From the NCBI GenBank assembly GCA_040500365.1, contig CP148031.1:930001-994000 (forward strand): a stretch of DNA of 64,000 nt, given 5' to 3'. Source of the DNA: Dehalobacter alkaniphilus (GTDB lineage Bacteria > Bacillota > Desulfitobacteriia > Desulfitobacteriales > Syntrophobotulaceae). Each line of letters starts with the position of its first letter. Positions within the stretch are counted from its first letter, which is position 1. Positions 16,356 through 24,059 of the stretch are shown in pieces. The position numbers and the translations under genes are program-made. Below the pieces are notes generated by a model. That model was given only the letters and a program-made list of their open reading frames with translations, made no database searches and was not told the DNA's origin.

Positions 16356-17516
16356 ATGGAACGTTCATCATTGGGGCTTAAAATTCCGGAGGGAATGCTT
16401 GATCTTCTGCCAGCTGAATTAGCACAGTTGGAGGAACTGGAAGGAAGAGCAATCCGTGTGTGCAAACATTGGTCCTATCAGAAAGTTGCGACTCCCGGGC
16501 TTGAATACCGGGCCTGTGTGGAGCCGGACGCAGATAAGGATGACCATTTATATAAGTTCTTTGACAAGAACGGTCATATTCTCGCGTTAAGACCGGAATT
16601 CACGACCCCGATTGCCAGGATGGTTGCTACAAGACAGAAAGGCGGACAATTTCCTCTGCGGTTCTGTTACAGTGGCGATGTTTACAGGAATGATTCCGCC
16701 CGTTACCGGGAGTTCAGGCAGGTGGGTGTTGAGCTGATCGGTTCGGACAATGACATTGCAGACGCTGAAGTTGTTGCATTGGCCATAGAAATGATGAAGA
16801 CGCTCGAAATCAAGAATTTCCAGCTGAACCTTGGGCATAACGGGATTTTCTCGGGGCTTGCCGAAGAAATGAAGTTTGCAACCAAAGTGAGGGAGGAGCT
16901 GGAAGACGGTATAGCGCGTAAGGATATGGTGAAGCTTGAGCAAATCGTTTCTTCCAACGATTTGCCTGAATCGGCGAAAGAACTTCTTCTTTCCTTGCCG
17001 CATCTGACCGGCAAAGAAGAAGTCCTGGATAAACTTCAAAACTGGACGCACATTAAGCCGATCAGAAAAGCTGTAGAATCTTTACGGACCATTTATTTGT
17101 ATTTAAAGGAATTCGGAGTCCAGGACTACGTATCCCTGGACCTTGGGATATTAAGAGGATTCTCGTATTACACCGGCGCAATCTTTGAAGGTTATCTTCC
17201 GGGGGTCGGTGTTCCGCTGATTGAAGGAGGACGATACGACGGCCTCTACGCAGATTTTGGAATGGACCACGGCGCGACAGGTTTTGCGGTTAATCTTGGG
17301 CTTATGCTTGAGAAGGCTGTAGATTATGAGTTGGATAAGGCCGATGTTCTGGTTTACGGGCAATCTCCGGGAGCTGTGATCAAGCGCTGCCGGGAACTCA
17401 GAAAGAGCGGCAAAAAAGTGGAGATGGCCCTTGGGTTCCTGGCGGAAACCGATGCCAGGAACCTGGCTTCCAGCCGAGGGATTGCACTGCTGGAGAAGAT
17501 TGAAAGCAATAAATAA
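16356..17516 (+). CDS. hisZ: ATP phosphoribosyltransferase regulatory subunit
   Basis: The 386-residue protein resembles the catalytic core of histidyl-tRNA synthetase but lacks the anticodon-binding domain. Features include IPEGMLDLLP at the start, LRPEFTTPIARM near 75, FCYSGDVYRN, EFRQVGVELIG and GGRYDGLYADFG near 285. HisZ forms a complex with the short HisG and gives histidine feedback control. The short HisG directly downstream supports this call over HisS. AATGAGGTGCAGTAATT precedes ATG 16356. Confidence 0.92.
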   Translation: MERSSLGLKIPEGMLDLLPAELAQLEELEGRAIRVCKHWSYQKVATPGLEYRACVEPDADKDDHLYKFFDKNGHILALRPEFTTPIARMVATRQKGGQFPLRFCYSGDVYRNDSARYREFRQVGVELIGSDNDIADAEVVALAIEMMKTLEIKNFQLNLGHNGIFSGLAEEMKFATKVREELEDGIARKDMVKLEQIVSSNDLPESAKELLLSLPHLTGKEEVLDKLQNWTHIKPIRKAVESLRTIYLYLKEFGVQDYVSLDLGILRGFSYYTGAIFEGYLPGVGVPLIEGGRYDGLYADFGMDHGATGFAVNLGLMLEKAVDYELDKADVLVYGQSPGAVIKRCRELRKSGKKVEMALGFLAETDARNLASSRGIALLEKIESNK

Positions 17517-17520
17517 ATGT

Positions 17521-17537
17521 CCTGCCTAATGGGCAGG
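17521..17537 (+). other. Small hairpin in the hisZ-hisG gap
   Basis: CCTGCC (17521-17526) pairs with GGCAGG (17532-17537) just after the hisZ stop, without a T-run. The rest of the 135-base gap holds AGACC/GGTCT near 17608-17620. It may protect the 3' end of an upstream message segment or mark an internal processing point. Confidence 0.35.
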
Positions 17538-17651
17538 CTGAATAGTTTCTAACTTATACACGATTTTCACTTAATGATTTTCATTTAACATTGTTAGCAA
17601 TTAATTAAGACCATTGGTCTAATCATGAATTTTTGGAAGGGGCTTTGCATT

Positions 17652-18323
17652 GTGCCGAAAAATTATTTAACCATAGCGCTGCCAAAAGGAAAATTACTGA
17701 CAGATTCAGTGGCGCTTCTGACTGAAGCGGGGCTGGACTGCAGATCGGTAGAAAACGATTCCCGTAAACTGTTGTTTGATCTTCCCGGATCAGAGGCGAG
17801 GATCATCATTTGCCGCCCGACGGATATCCCGACCTATGTGGAACAGGGAGCTGCGGATATCGGTTTTGTCGGCAAGGATACTGTAATCGAACAAAACAAA
17901 GATGTCGCCGAGCTGGTCGACTTAAAATTCGGGTACTGCCGCTTTGTCGTGGCGATGCCGGAGGAGAGCCTGCCGCAGAAGCTGCCGGATGGGCTGTATG
18001 ACCTGAGCGTGCTGAATCATAAGAGAGCGGCAACCAAGTTTCCGAGAGTCGCCCAGCTGTTTTTCAATGAGCATGGTATGCAGGTCACACCGATCAAGCT
18101 GCATGGCAATATTGAACTTGCTCCCCGGGTAGGTCTGGCTGAAATGATTGTGGATATTGTCTCAACCGGTAAGACCTTAAAGGAGAATAATCTGGCCGAG
18201 GTCGCCCAGATCCTTGAAGCTACAAGCAGAATGATTGCCAACCGTGTTTCCTATCGGGTAAAATACGAACGCATCCAGGGACTTGCAGAGAAAATGAGAG
18301 TCCTTGTCCAGCAGTACGACTGA
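17652..18323 (+). CDS. hisG: ATP phosphoribosyltransferase, short form
   Basis: The 223-residue enzyme carries out the first step of histidine synthesis (ATP plus PRPP). It shows TIALPKGKLL, GAADIGFVGKDT near 70, and EMIVDIVSTGKTLKENN near 160, which is the PRPP-binding region. The C-terminal regulatory ACT-like domain of long HisG is absent, which fits the presence of HisZ. I chose GTG 17652 after GGAAGGGG; an upstream ATG at 17625 would add MNFWKGLCI, which is not family sequence. Confidence 0.93.
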   Translation: MPKNYLTIALPKGKLLTDSVALLTEAGLDCRSVENDSRKLLFDLPGSEARIIICRPTDIPTYVEQGAADIGFVGKDTVIEQNKDVAELVDLKFGYCRFVVAMPEESLPQKLPDGLYDLSVLNHKRAATKFPRVAQLFFNEHGMQVTPIKLHGNIELAPRVGLAEMIVDIVSTGKTLKENNLAEVAQILEATSRMIANRVSYRVKYERIQGLAEKMRVLVQQYD

Positions 18324-18346
18324 CATTGCCAAAGGAGGTTAAAACG

Positions 18347-19633
18347 ATGAAGACTGTGCAAAAAATTCAGGATATTGACCTGAAGAAGCTTATTAATAAA
18401 TCCTACGGCGATGACCGTGACCTGGAAGAAAAAGTGGCAGGAATCCTGCAAAAGGTGCGTGAACAGGGCGATGAAGCCATTTATGAACTGACTGCCGCGT
18501 TTGATGGGGTTGATCTGAAGGCCTCGGGACTGCGGGTCACCGACCAGGAGATCTGGGAAGCTTACCGAAAAGTAGATGATGAGTACTTGGAAGCAATCAG
18601 CCAGGCGATCAATAACGTCAAGACCTACCACGAAAAGCAAAAAAGGGTTTCCTGGTTTGATACTGCTGAAGACGGCAGTATCCTCGGTCAGATCATTCGT
18701 CCTCTGCAGCGGGTTGGGATCTATGTTCCGGGAGGAACAGCGGCTTATCCATCTTCTGTTCTGATGAATGCGCTTCCGGCAGCTGTAGCCGGAGTCGAGG
18801 AGATCGTCATGGTTTCTCCGCCCCTGAAAGATGGAAGCCTTTTGCCGGAGGTGCTGGTCGCTGCCGCAGAGTGTGGTGTCAAAGAGATCTATAAGGTTGG
18901 AGGCGCCCAGGCGGTCGCCGCCCTTGCTTTTGGCACAGCGACGATTGCACAGGTGGATAAGATTACAGGGCCGGGCAATATCTTTGTGACCCTTGCTAAG
19001 AAAATGGTCTATGGAACCGTGGACATTGATATGCTGGCCGGACCAAGTGAGATCTTGATACTTGCGGATGAAAATGCTGTCCCGGAGGAGCTGGCGGCAG
19101 ACCTGCTTTCGCAGGCCGAGCATGACAGGCTTGCTTCAGCAATTCTCATTTCATCATGTTCCGATTTGCTGGAAAAGACTGTGATTGAGGTGGAGCGCCA
19201 GCTTGAAGCGTTACCGCGAGCTGGAATTGCCAGGGCTTCCTGGGATACTTACGGGGCTGCAATCCTGGTTGAAAATCTTGAAGAAGGGATCAACCTTGTG
19301 AACCGCATTGCCCCTGAACACTTTGAGCTTGTTGTGCAGGATCCGTTTGCCTGGCTGGGCAAAGTAAAAAATGCCGGAGCGGTATTTCTGGGAAGATATA
19401 CGCCGGAACCGGTTGGCGACTATTTTGCGGGACCGAATCATGTCCTGCCGACCGGAGGGACCGCCCGTTTTTACTCTGTCCTAGGCGTCGACACCTTTGT
19501 CAAAAGAATGAGTGTAATCAATTATTCTGAAAAAGCCTTGCAAAGAGATGCCGCTCAGATTGCATACCTGGCCCGCAAAGAGGGGCTGGAGGCGCATGCT
19601 AGGGCGATAGAGGCCAGACAGAAGCCGCTTTGA
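18347..19633 (+). CDS. hisD: Histidinol dehydrogenase
   Basis: The 428-residue zinc enzyme oxidises histidinol to histidine with two NAD. It shows RVGIYVPGGTAAYPSSVLMN near 125, GGAQAVAALAFGT, DMLAGPSEIL near 230, AEHD, IAPEHFEL near 320 and GPNHVLPTGGTARF near 365, all in order. AAAGGAGGTTAAAACG precedes ATG 18347. The length is normal, and it begins 23 bases after hisG. Confidence 0.95.
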   Translation: MKTVQKIQDIDLKKLINKSYGDDRDLEEKVAGILQKVREQGDEAIYELTAAFDGVDLKASGLRVTDQEIWEAYRKVDDEYLEAISQAINNVKTYHEKQKRVSWFDTAEDGSILGQIIRPLQRVGIYVPGGTAAYPSSVLMNALPAAVAGVEEIVMVSPPLKDGSLLPEVLVAAAECGVKEIYKVGGAQAVAALAFGTATIAQVDKITGPGNIFVTLAKKMVYGTVDIDMLAGPSEILILADENAVPEELAADLLSQAEHDRLASAILISSCSDLLEKTVIEVERQLEALPRAGIARASWDTYGAAILVENLEEGINLVNRIAPEHFELVVQDPFAWLGKVKNAGAVFLGRYTPEPVGDYFAGPNHVLPTGGTARFYSVLGVDTFVKRMSVINYSEKALQRDAAQIAYLARKEGLEAHARAIEARQKPL

Positions 19634-19703
19634 AATCGTGATGGCGGAAGAATAGTATCTTCATGTATAATATAAAGACAAGGTTAATAAGGGGGCCTAT
19701 AGA

Positions 19704-20288
19704 ATGAGGAGTGCGAATCTGAAAAGAACAACCCTGGAGACGGAAATTACTCTGGCGCTGGCGCTTGACGGCAGCGGTAGAGTAAGCGTAGATACAGGAA
19801 TCGGTTTCTTTGATCACATGCTTGATGCTTTCTGCCGGTTCGCCCATTTTGATCTGGAGATCGAAGCCGGAGGGGACTTGAAAGTTGACCAGCACCACTT
19901 GGTGGAAGATTGCGGGATTGTCCTTGGACAGGCGTTGAAAGAAGCGCTTGGAGACAAGTCTGGAATTGAGAGGGTCGGGGACTGCCTGTTTCCGATGGAT
20001 GAAGCCCTGGTTCAGGTTGCCGCGGATATCTCCAATCGCGGATTCCTGGTCTGGAAAGTGGATTGCCCGGAAGGGATGGTTGGTGATTTCCCCGTAGAAA
20101 TGGCGGAAGAATTTTTCCGGGCCTTGGCGACGAATGCCGGCATTACGCTGCATATATGCCTGCTGGACGGAAAAAACAGGCACCACATTCTCGAGGCTGT
20201 ATTCAAGGCCGTGGGCAGGACCCTCGGACTTGCTGTGAGAAAAAACAGCCGTGTTGACGGCGTGCCCTCCACCAAGGGAAGCTTATAG
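19704..20288 (+). CDS. hisB: Imidazoleglycerol-phosphate dehydratase
   Basis: The 194-residue enzyme dehydrates imidazole glycerol phosphate. It contains FFDHMLDAF near 36, the metal-binding DQHHLVEDCGI near 63, and NRHHILEAVFKAVGR near 165. It is the single-function form, without the histidinol-phosphatase domain of enteric HisB. AATAAGGGGGCCTATAG precedes ATG 19704. Confidence 0.94.
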   Translation: MRSANLKRTTLETEITLALALDGSGRVSVDTGIGFFDHMLDAFCRFAHFDLEIEAGGDLKVDQHHLVEDCGIVLGQALKEALGDKSGIERVGDCLFPMDEALVQVAADISNRGFLVWKVDCPEGMVGDFPVEMAEEFFRALATNAGITLHICLLDGKNRHHILEAVFKAVGRTLGLAVRKNSRVDGVPSTKGSL

Positions 20289-20359
20289 AATAGAGCTTTT
20301 AAGGTTGACAAGGTACTAGCTGGCAAAACAGCATGTAATTACTGGAGGACATCATTAGA

Positions 20360-20971
20360 ATGATAGGCATAGTAGACTATGGACGCGGAAATCTGCGCAG
20401 TGTAGAAAAGGCGTTTGAAAAACTTGGGTTTTCAGCGGAGATCATGGAGTCTCCGGAGAGGCTGACCGGTATGGACGGAGTTATTCTGCCCGGCGTCGGC
20501 GCTTTTGCTGACGCTATGGATGCGCTGGCCAAAGGCGGTTGGCTTGACCCTTTAAAACAGTATGTACAAAGCGGCAAACCTTTTCTGGGCATCTGCCTCG
20601 GTATGCAGCTGCTTTTTGAGATTGGCGAGGAACATGGAGAACATGCCGGTCTTGGTTTTCTGAAAGGCCGGGTGGTCAAATTTCCGCCGGGTCTAAAGAT
20701 TCCGCATATGGGCTGGAATACGCTGAATGTTGTCAGACCGAACAGGCTCTGTGAGGATATTCCGAACCATTCTTATTTTTATTTTGTCCACTCTTATTTC
20801 GCTCAGCCAGCCGATCGGGACTGTATTGCCGGAACCAGCGAGTATGGACTGGAGTTCCCTGCGCTGGTCGGCAAAGACAATGTCTGGGGTGCGCAGTTCC
20901 ACCCAGAGAAGTCCAGCCCCTGGGGTCTGATCATGCTCGATAATTTTGGGAAATGGGTGAAAAATCAATGA
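20360..20971 (+). CDS. hisH: Imidazole glycerol phosphate synthase, glutaminase subunit
   Basis: The 203-residue class I glutamine amidotransferase shows GRGNLRSVEKA, LPGVGAFADAM, the nucleophile motif GICLGMQLLFE near residue 80, and the catalytic FHPEKSS near residue 186. It supplies ammonia to HisF. The stop overlaps the hisA start by ATGA, so translation is coupled. Confidence 0.95.
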   Translation: MIGIVDYGRGNLRSVEKAFEKLGFSAEIMESPERLTGMDGVILPGVGAFADAMDALAKGGWLDPLKQYVQSGKPFLGICLGMQLLFEIGEEHGEHAGLGFLKGRVVKFPPGLKIPHMGWNTLNVVRPNRLCEDIPNHSYFYFVHSYFAQPADRDCIAGTSEYGLEFPALVGKDNVWGAQFHPEKSSPWGLIMLDNFGKWVKNQ

Positions 20972-21696
20972 TCATCTATCCGGCAATTGATTTAAAAGAT
21001 GGCAAAGTTGTCCGTCTCCTGCAGGGCAGAATGGAGGATGCAACCGTATACTCCGACAATCCTGCCGGGGTGGCGGCTGATTTTATGGCTAAGGGATCAA
21101 AGGTTCTGCATATCGTCGACCTGAACGGGGCTTTCTCCGGAAAACCCGTGAACGATGAAGCCATTCGGGATATTGTCAAGAATGTTTCATTAAAAATTCA
21201 GGTGGGCGGCGGTATCCGGACACTGGACAGAATCGAAGAACTGCTGGAATTAGGCGTAGCCCGGATCATACTCGGGACGGCCGCGGTAAGGCACCCGGAG
21301 CTTGTGATGGAGGCTGTCCGTAGGTATGGCGATCAGGTTATTGTCGGCATCGATGCCAAAGACGGTATGGTGGCGGTTCAGGGATGGGCGGAAAGCACCG
21401 ATCTCAAAGCGGAGGATCTCGGCAAAGCGATGAAGCAAGTCGGCGTGTCCCGGATCGTCTTCACCGACATCTCCCGGGACGGGATGCTTGGCGGCCCGAA
21501 TATTGCCAGCACCGTCAGTATGGCTGAGACAACCGGCCTGCAAGTGATTGCTTCCGGTGGCATTTCCGCACTGGATGACCTGAAGAAACTGAAAGCGGAG
21601 GCTGACCGTGGAATAACGATTGAAGGCGCGATCGTCGGCAAAGCGATCTATTCCGACGCTTTCACCCTGGAAGAGGCCCTGCAGGTTATCTGCTAG
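20968..21696 (+). CDS. hisA: ProFAR isomerase
   Basis: The 242-residue beta-barrel enzyme isomerises the phosphoribosyl-formimino intermediate. It starts at ATG 20968 (MIIYPAIDLKDGKVVRLLQG), which shares ATGA with the hisH stop. IQVGGGIRT and the second half IVFTDISRDG, with VIASGGIS, complete the two phosphate-binding halves of the barrel. Confidence 0.95.
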   Translation: MIIYPAIDLKDGKVVRLLQGRMEDATVYSDNPAGVAADFMAKGSKVLHIVDLNGAFSGKPVNDEAIRDIVKNVSLKIQVGGGIRTLDRIEELLELGVARIILGTAAVRHPELVMEAVRRYGDQVIVGIDAKDGMVAVQGWAESTDLKAEDLGKAMKQVGVSRIVFTDISRDGMLGGPNIASTVSMAETTGLQVIASGGISALDDLKKLKAEADRGITIEGAIVGKAIYSDAFTLEEALQVIC

Positions 21697-21791
21697 AATA
21701 TAATTTCTAATTTACAATACTTATACACCTGCTGATTACGTCACCAGGCTATCCATTACGGTAACTAACCCAAGCAAAAGGAGCAAATTGA

Positions 21792-22550
21792 ATGCTTGCC
21801 AAACGAATCATACCCTGCCTCGATGTTCATGACGGCCGGGTAGTTAAAGGGACTAATTTTATTCATCTGCGGGATGCGGGAGACCCTGTGGAACTTGCCT
21901 CGCTGTATGACTGCGAAGGTGCCGATGAGCTTGTCTTCCTGGATATTTCGGCTTCTGCCGAAGGACGGGAAACGATGGTCGATGTCGTCCGAAGAACTGC
22001 TGAGAAAGTGTTTATTCCGTTTACCATTGGCGGGGGCTTAAGAACCATTGAGGATATCCGAAGAATGCTGCGGGCTGGAGCAGATAAAATCTCCTTAAAT
22101 ACGGCTGCAGTTCAAAATCCGGAGTTAATCGAACAAGGGGCTCTCGCCTTCGGCAGCCAGTGCATTGTTGTCGCAATCGATGCCCGCAAAGTCGGAGAGG
22201 GCCGTTGGGAAGTATACACGCACGGAGGCCGCAAACCGACCGGGATCGATGTTCTGGAATGGGCCAGGAAAGTTGAAGAACTTGGGGCGGGTGAAATCCT
22301 GCTGACTTCGATGGACCGTGACGGAACCAAAGAGGGCTATGACAACGAACTGAACCGGACCGTTGGTAGAGCGGTATCTATTCCGTTAATTGCGAGCGGC
22401 GGGGTCGGAACACTCGAACATATGGCTGAAGGTCTGACAGAGGGAGAAGCAGACGCTGTACTTGCTGCGTCCATTTTCCATTACAGGGAATACAGCATTA
22501 AAGAGACGAAAGATTATCTGGCAGGAAAAGGCATACCCGTTCGAAGATAA
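21792..22550 (+). CDS. hisF: Imidazole glycerol phosphate synthase, cyclase subunit
   Basis: The 252-residue barrel enzyme begins MLAKRIIPCLDV with the catalytic Asp, and has FTIGGGLRT near 77, the VVAIDARK strand near 127, and LTSMDRDGTKEGYDNE with the second catalytic Asp near 175. It forms the synthase with HisH. It starts 95 bases after hisA, with a weak AGGAGCAAATTG before the ATG. Confidence 0.95.
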   Translation: MLAKRIIPCLDVHDGRVVKGTNFIHLRDAGDPVELASLYDCEGADELVFLDISASAEGRETMVDVVRRTAEKVFIPFTIGGGLRTIEDIRRMLRAGADKISLNTAAVQNPELIEQGALAFGSQCIVVAIDARKVGEGRWEVYTHGGRKPTGIDVLEWARKVEELGAGEILLTSMDRDGTKEGYDNELNRTVGRAVSIPLIASGGVGTLEHMAEGLTEGEADAVLAASIFHYREYSIKETKDYLAGKGIPVRR

Positions 22551-22664
22551 TCTTAAAGAAATTGATAATCACAGAAAAGATAAGCAAATTTGGATATTGA
22601 AAAAATATCTTAGTAATTAGATCCCCGGAAAATAATGATTAAGAAAAGTTAGGAGTCAACCGAG

Positions 22665-23345
22665 ATGAACAGTAGATTTGAGTCAGGGAGCATCGATATT
22701 TCCAAAGCCGTACAGGCTGTGAAGTGGGATGAAAAAGGTCTTGTTCCGGCCATTGCCCAGGATGCTGAAAGCGGTGAAGTACTGATGCTCGCCTACATGA
22801 ATCAGGAAGCGCTGAAAAAAACCCTGACTGAAGGCAAAGCGTGTTATTTCAGCCGCAGCAGAAATCAGCTCTGGGTCAAGGGGGAGACATCAGGTCATTA
22901 CCAGGAAGTGATTGATATCCGGTTTGACTGTGACCGGGATACGATTCTTCTGAAGGTGAAACAAAGTGGAATGGCCTGTCATGAAAACTATTACTCCTGT
23001 TTTCACTATCTGCCAGGCTCTGAAACGTGCTGCGGCGAACCGGGTACCAAACCTCCTGTCTCTTTGGGCAGGACTTTGGAAATGCTCGCCGAAGTTATCA
23101 AGCAGAGAAATATCGAGAGGCCGGAAGGTGCCTATACAACCTATCTCTTTACCAAAGGGATCGACAAGATCCTAAAAAAAGTCGGGGAGGAGTGCGCGGA
23201 AGTTATCATTGCCGCCAAAAACGATTCGTTGAGTGAGATCCGTTATGAAGCTTCCGATCTGTTGTACCACCTGCTTGTCATGCTGGAAGACAGAAACGTA
23301 CCTCTATCTGAGATTGCCGAAGAGCTCAATTCAAGAAGAAAATAA
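22665..23345 (+). CDS. hisIE: Bifunctional phosphoribosyl-AMP cyclohydrolase / phosphoribosyl-ATP pyrophosphatase
   Basis: The 226-residue fusion has the HisI domain first (about 1-115: LMLAYMNQEAL, ACYFSRSRNQLWVKGETSGH, then FDCDRDT with the metal-binding Cys and Asp), followed by the HisE domain (about 125-226: AYTTYLF, GEECAEVIIAAKN and EASDLLYH). Both handle early steps after HisG. TTAGGAGTCAACCGAG precedes ATG 22665. It is the last core his gene. Confidence 0.94.
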   Translation: MNSRFESGSIDISKAVQAVKWDEKGLVPAIAQDAESGEVLMLAYMNQEALKKTLTEGKACYFSRSRNQLWVKGETSGHYQEVIDIRFDCDRDTILLKVKQSGMACHENYYSCFHYLPGSETCCGEPGTKPPVSLGRTLEMLAEVIKQRNIERPEGAYTTYLFTKGIDKILKKVGEECAEVIIAAKNDSLSEIRYEASDLLYHLLVMLEDRNVPLSEIAEELNSRRK

Positions 23346-23408
23346 ATTTATATTTCACAAGGATGCTTAGAATACTGGGTATTATCCTGTTGATGGGGGA
23401 TGAGTTAA

Positions 23409-23594
23409 ATGGATCATCAATATTGTCCGAGATGTCAATTCTTGCAGCCAATGGCATTGACTGAAACAGTGAGAGAAGAAAAGAACGGGGACCGTACAGT
23501 GAAAATCAAAACCATCAGCTATTCTTGCACAGCCTGCAATACATTTGTTCAAAGTGAAGATGTCGTAATGCCTGTTAAGGGAGAAAAAGCATGA
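23409..23594 (+). CDS. Small zinc-ribbon-like protein
   Basis: The 61-residue protein has two Cys pairs, CPRC near residue 6 and CTAC near residue 41, separated by a polar region, a likely zinc ribbon. It overlaps the start of the MazG-like gene by 4 bases. Function is unknown; the end-of-his-operon position gives no firm clue. Confidence 0.65.
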   Translation: MDHQYCPRCQFLQPMALTETVREEKNGDRTVKIKTISYSCTACNTFVQSEDVVMPVKGEKA

Positions 23595-23908
23595 ACGAAA
23601 AAGTAATGAAGACCATCACATTGCCGCGTTTGAACAGGCTGAACCCTTCCCTCGAAAGTACTGCGTTAAAGATCATGGAAGAATCTGGAGAACTTGCTCA
23701 GGCGATCGGCAAGTTCCGTGGCTTAAACGGAGAGGCGCTGCGGGTAGAAGAGGCAGAAGCGATGCAGATGGTCGCCAAGGAGCTGATGGATGTTGCTCAG
23801 ACTGCGGTCACCATGATGTTCGTTCTGGAAGAGCATTACGGGATTGATCTCAATGAGGTTCTGACATCGCATCTCAGCAAACTGAAAAATAAAGGATATT
23901 GCGATTAA
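23591..23908 (+). CDS. MazG-like nucleotide pyrophosphohydrolase
   Basis: The 105-residue all-helical protein has the metal-binding MEESGELAQAIGKFRG near residue 29 and KELMDVAQTAVTMM near residue 67, the EExxE and ExxxD pattern of the MazG superfamily. Such enzymes split NTPs to NMP and pyrophosphate. Substrate is unknown. It overlaps the zinc-ribbon gene by ATGA and sits between hisIE and pcrA. Confidence 0.75.
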   Translation: MNEKVMKTITLPRLNRLNPSLESTALKIMEESGELAQAIGKFRGLNGEALRVEEAEAMQMVAKELMDVAQTAVTMMFVLEEHYGIDLNEVLTSHLSKLKNKGYCD

Positions 23909-24059
23909 TCTCTTATAATTAATCTAATTATTTTTTCTCGAACACCTGTTCCCTTTTTGCTTCTTATGTGGTAAAATAAGGATAATATTTTTGTGTTGGC
24001 CATAAACGTTTATATTTTGAAGATTTTAATTTGGAAATGACAGAAAGGTGATCTTATCA

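Noticed and set aside
18251..19123. Minus-strand open frame of 290 codons inside hisD
   Set aside because: It mirrors a strongly conserved hisD on the other strand, with no ribosome-binding site or family motif.
19630..19671. Internal promoter before hisB (TTGAAA and TATAAT)
   Set aside because: The spacing between the boxes is 30 bases, too long for a normal promoter, so only the TATAAT is notable.
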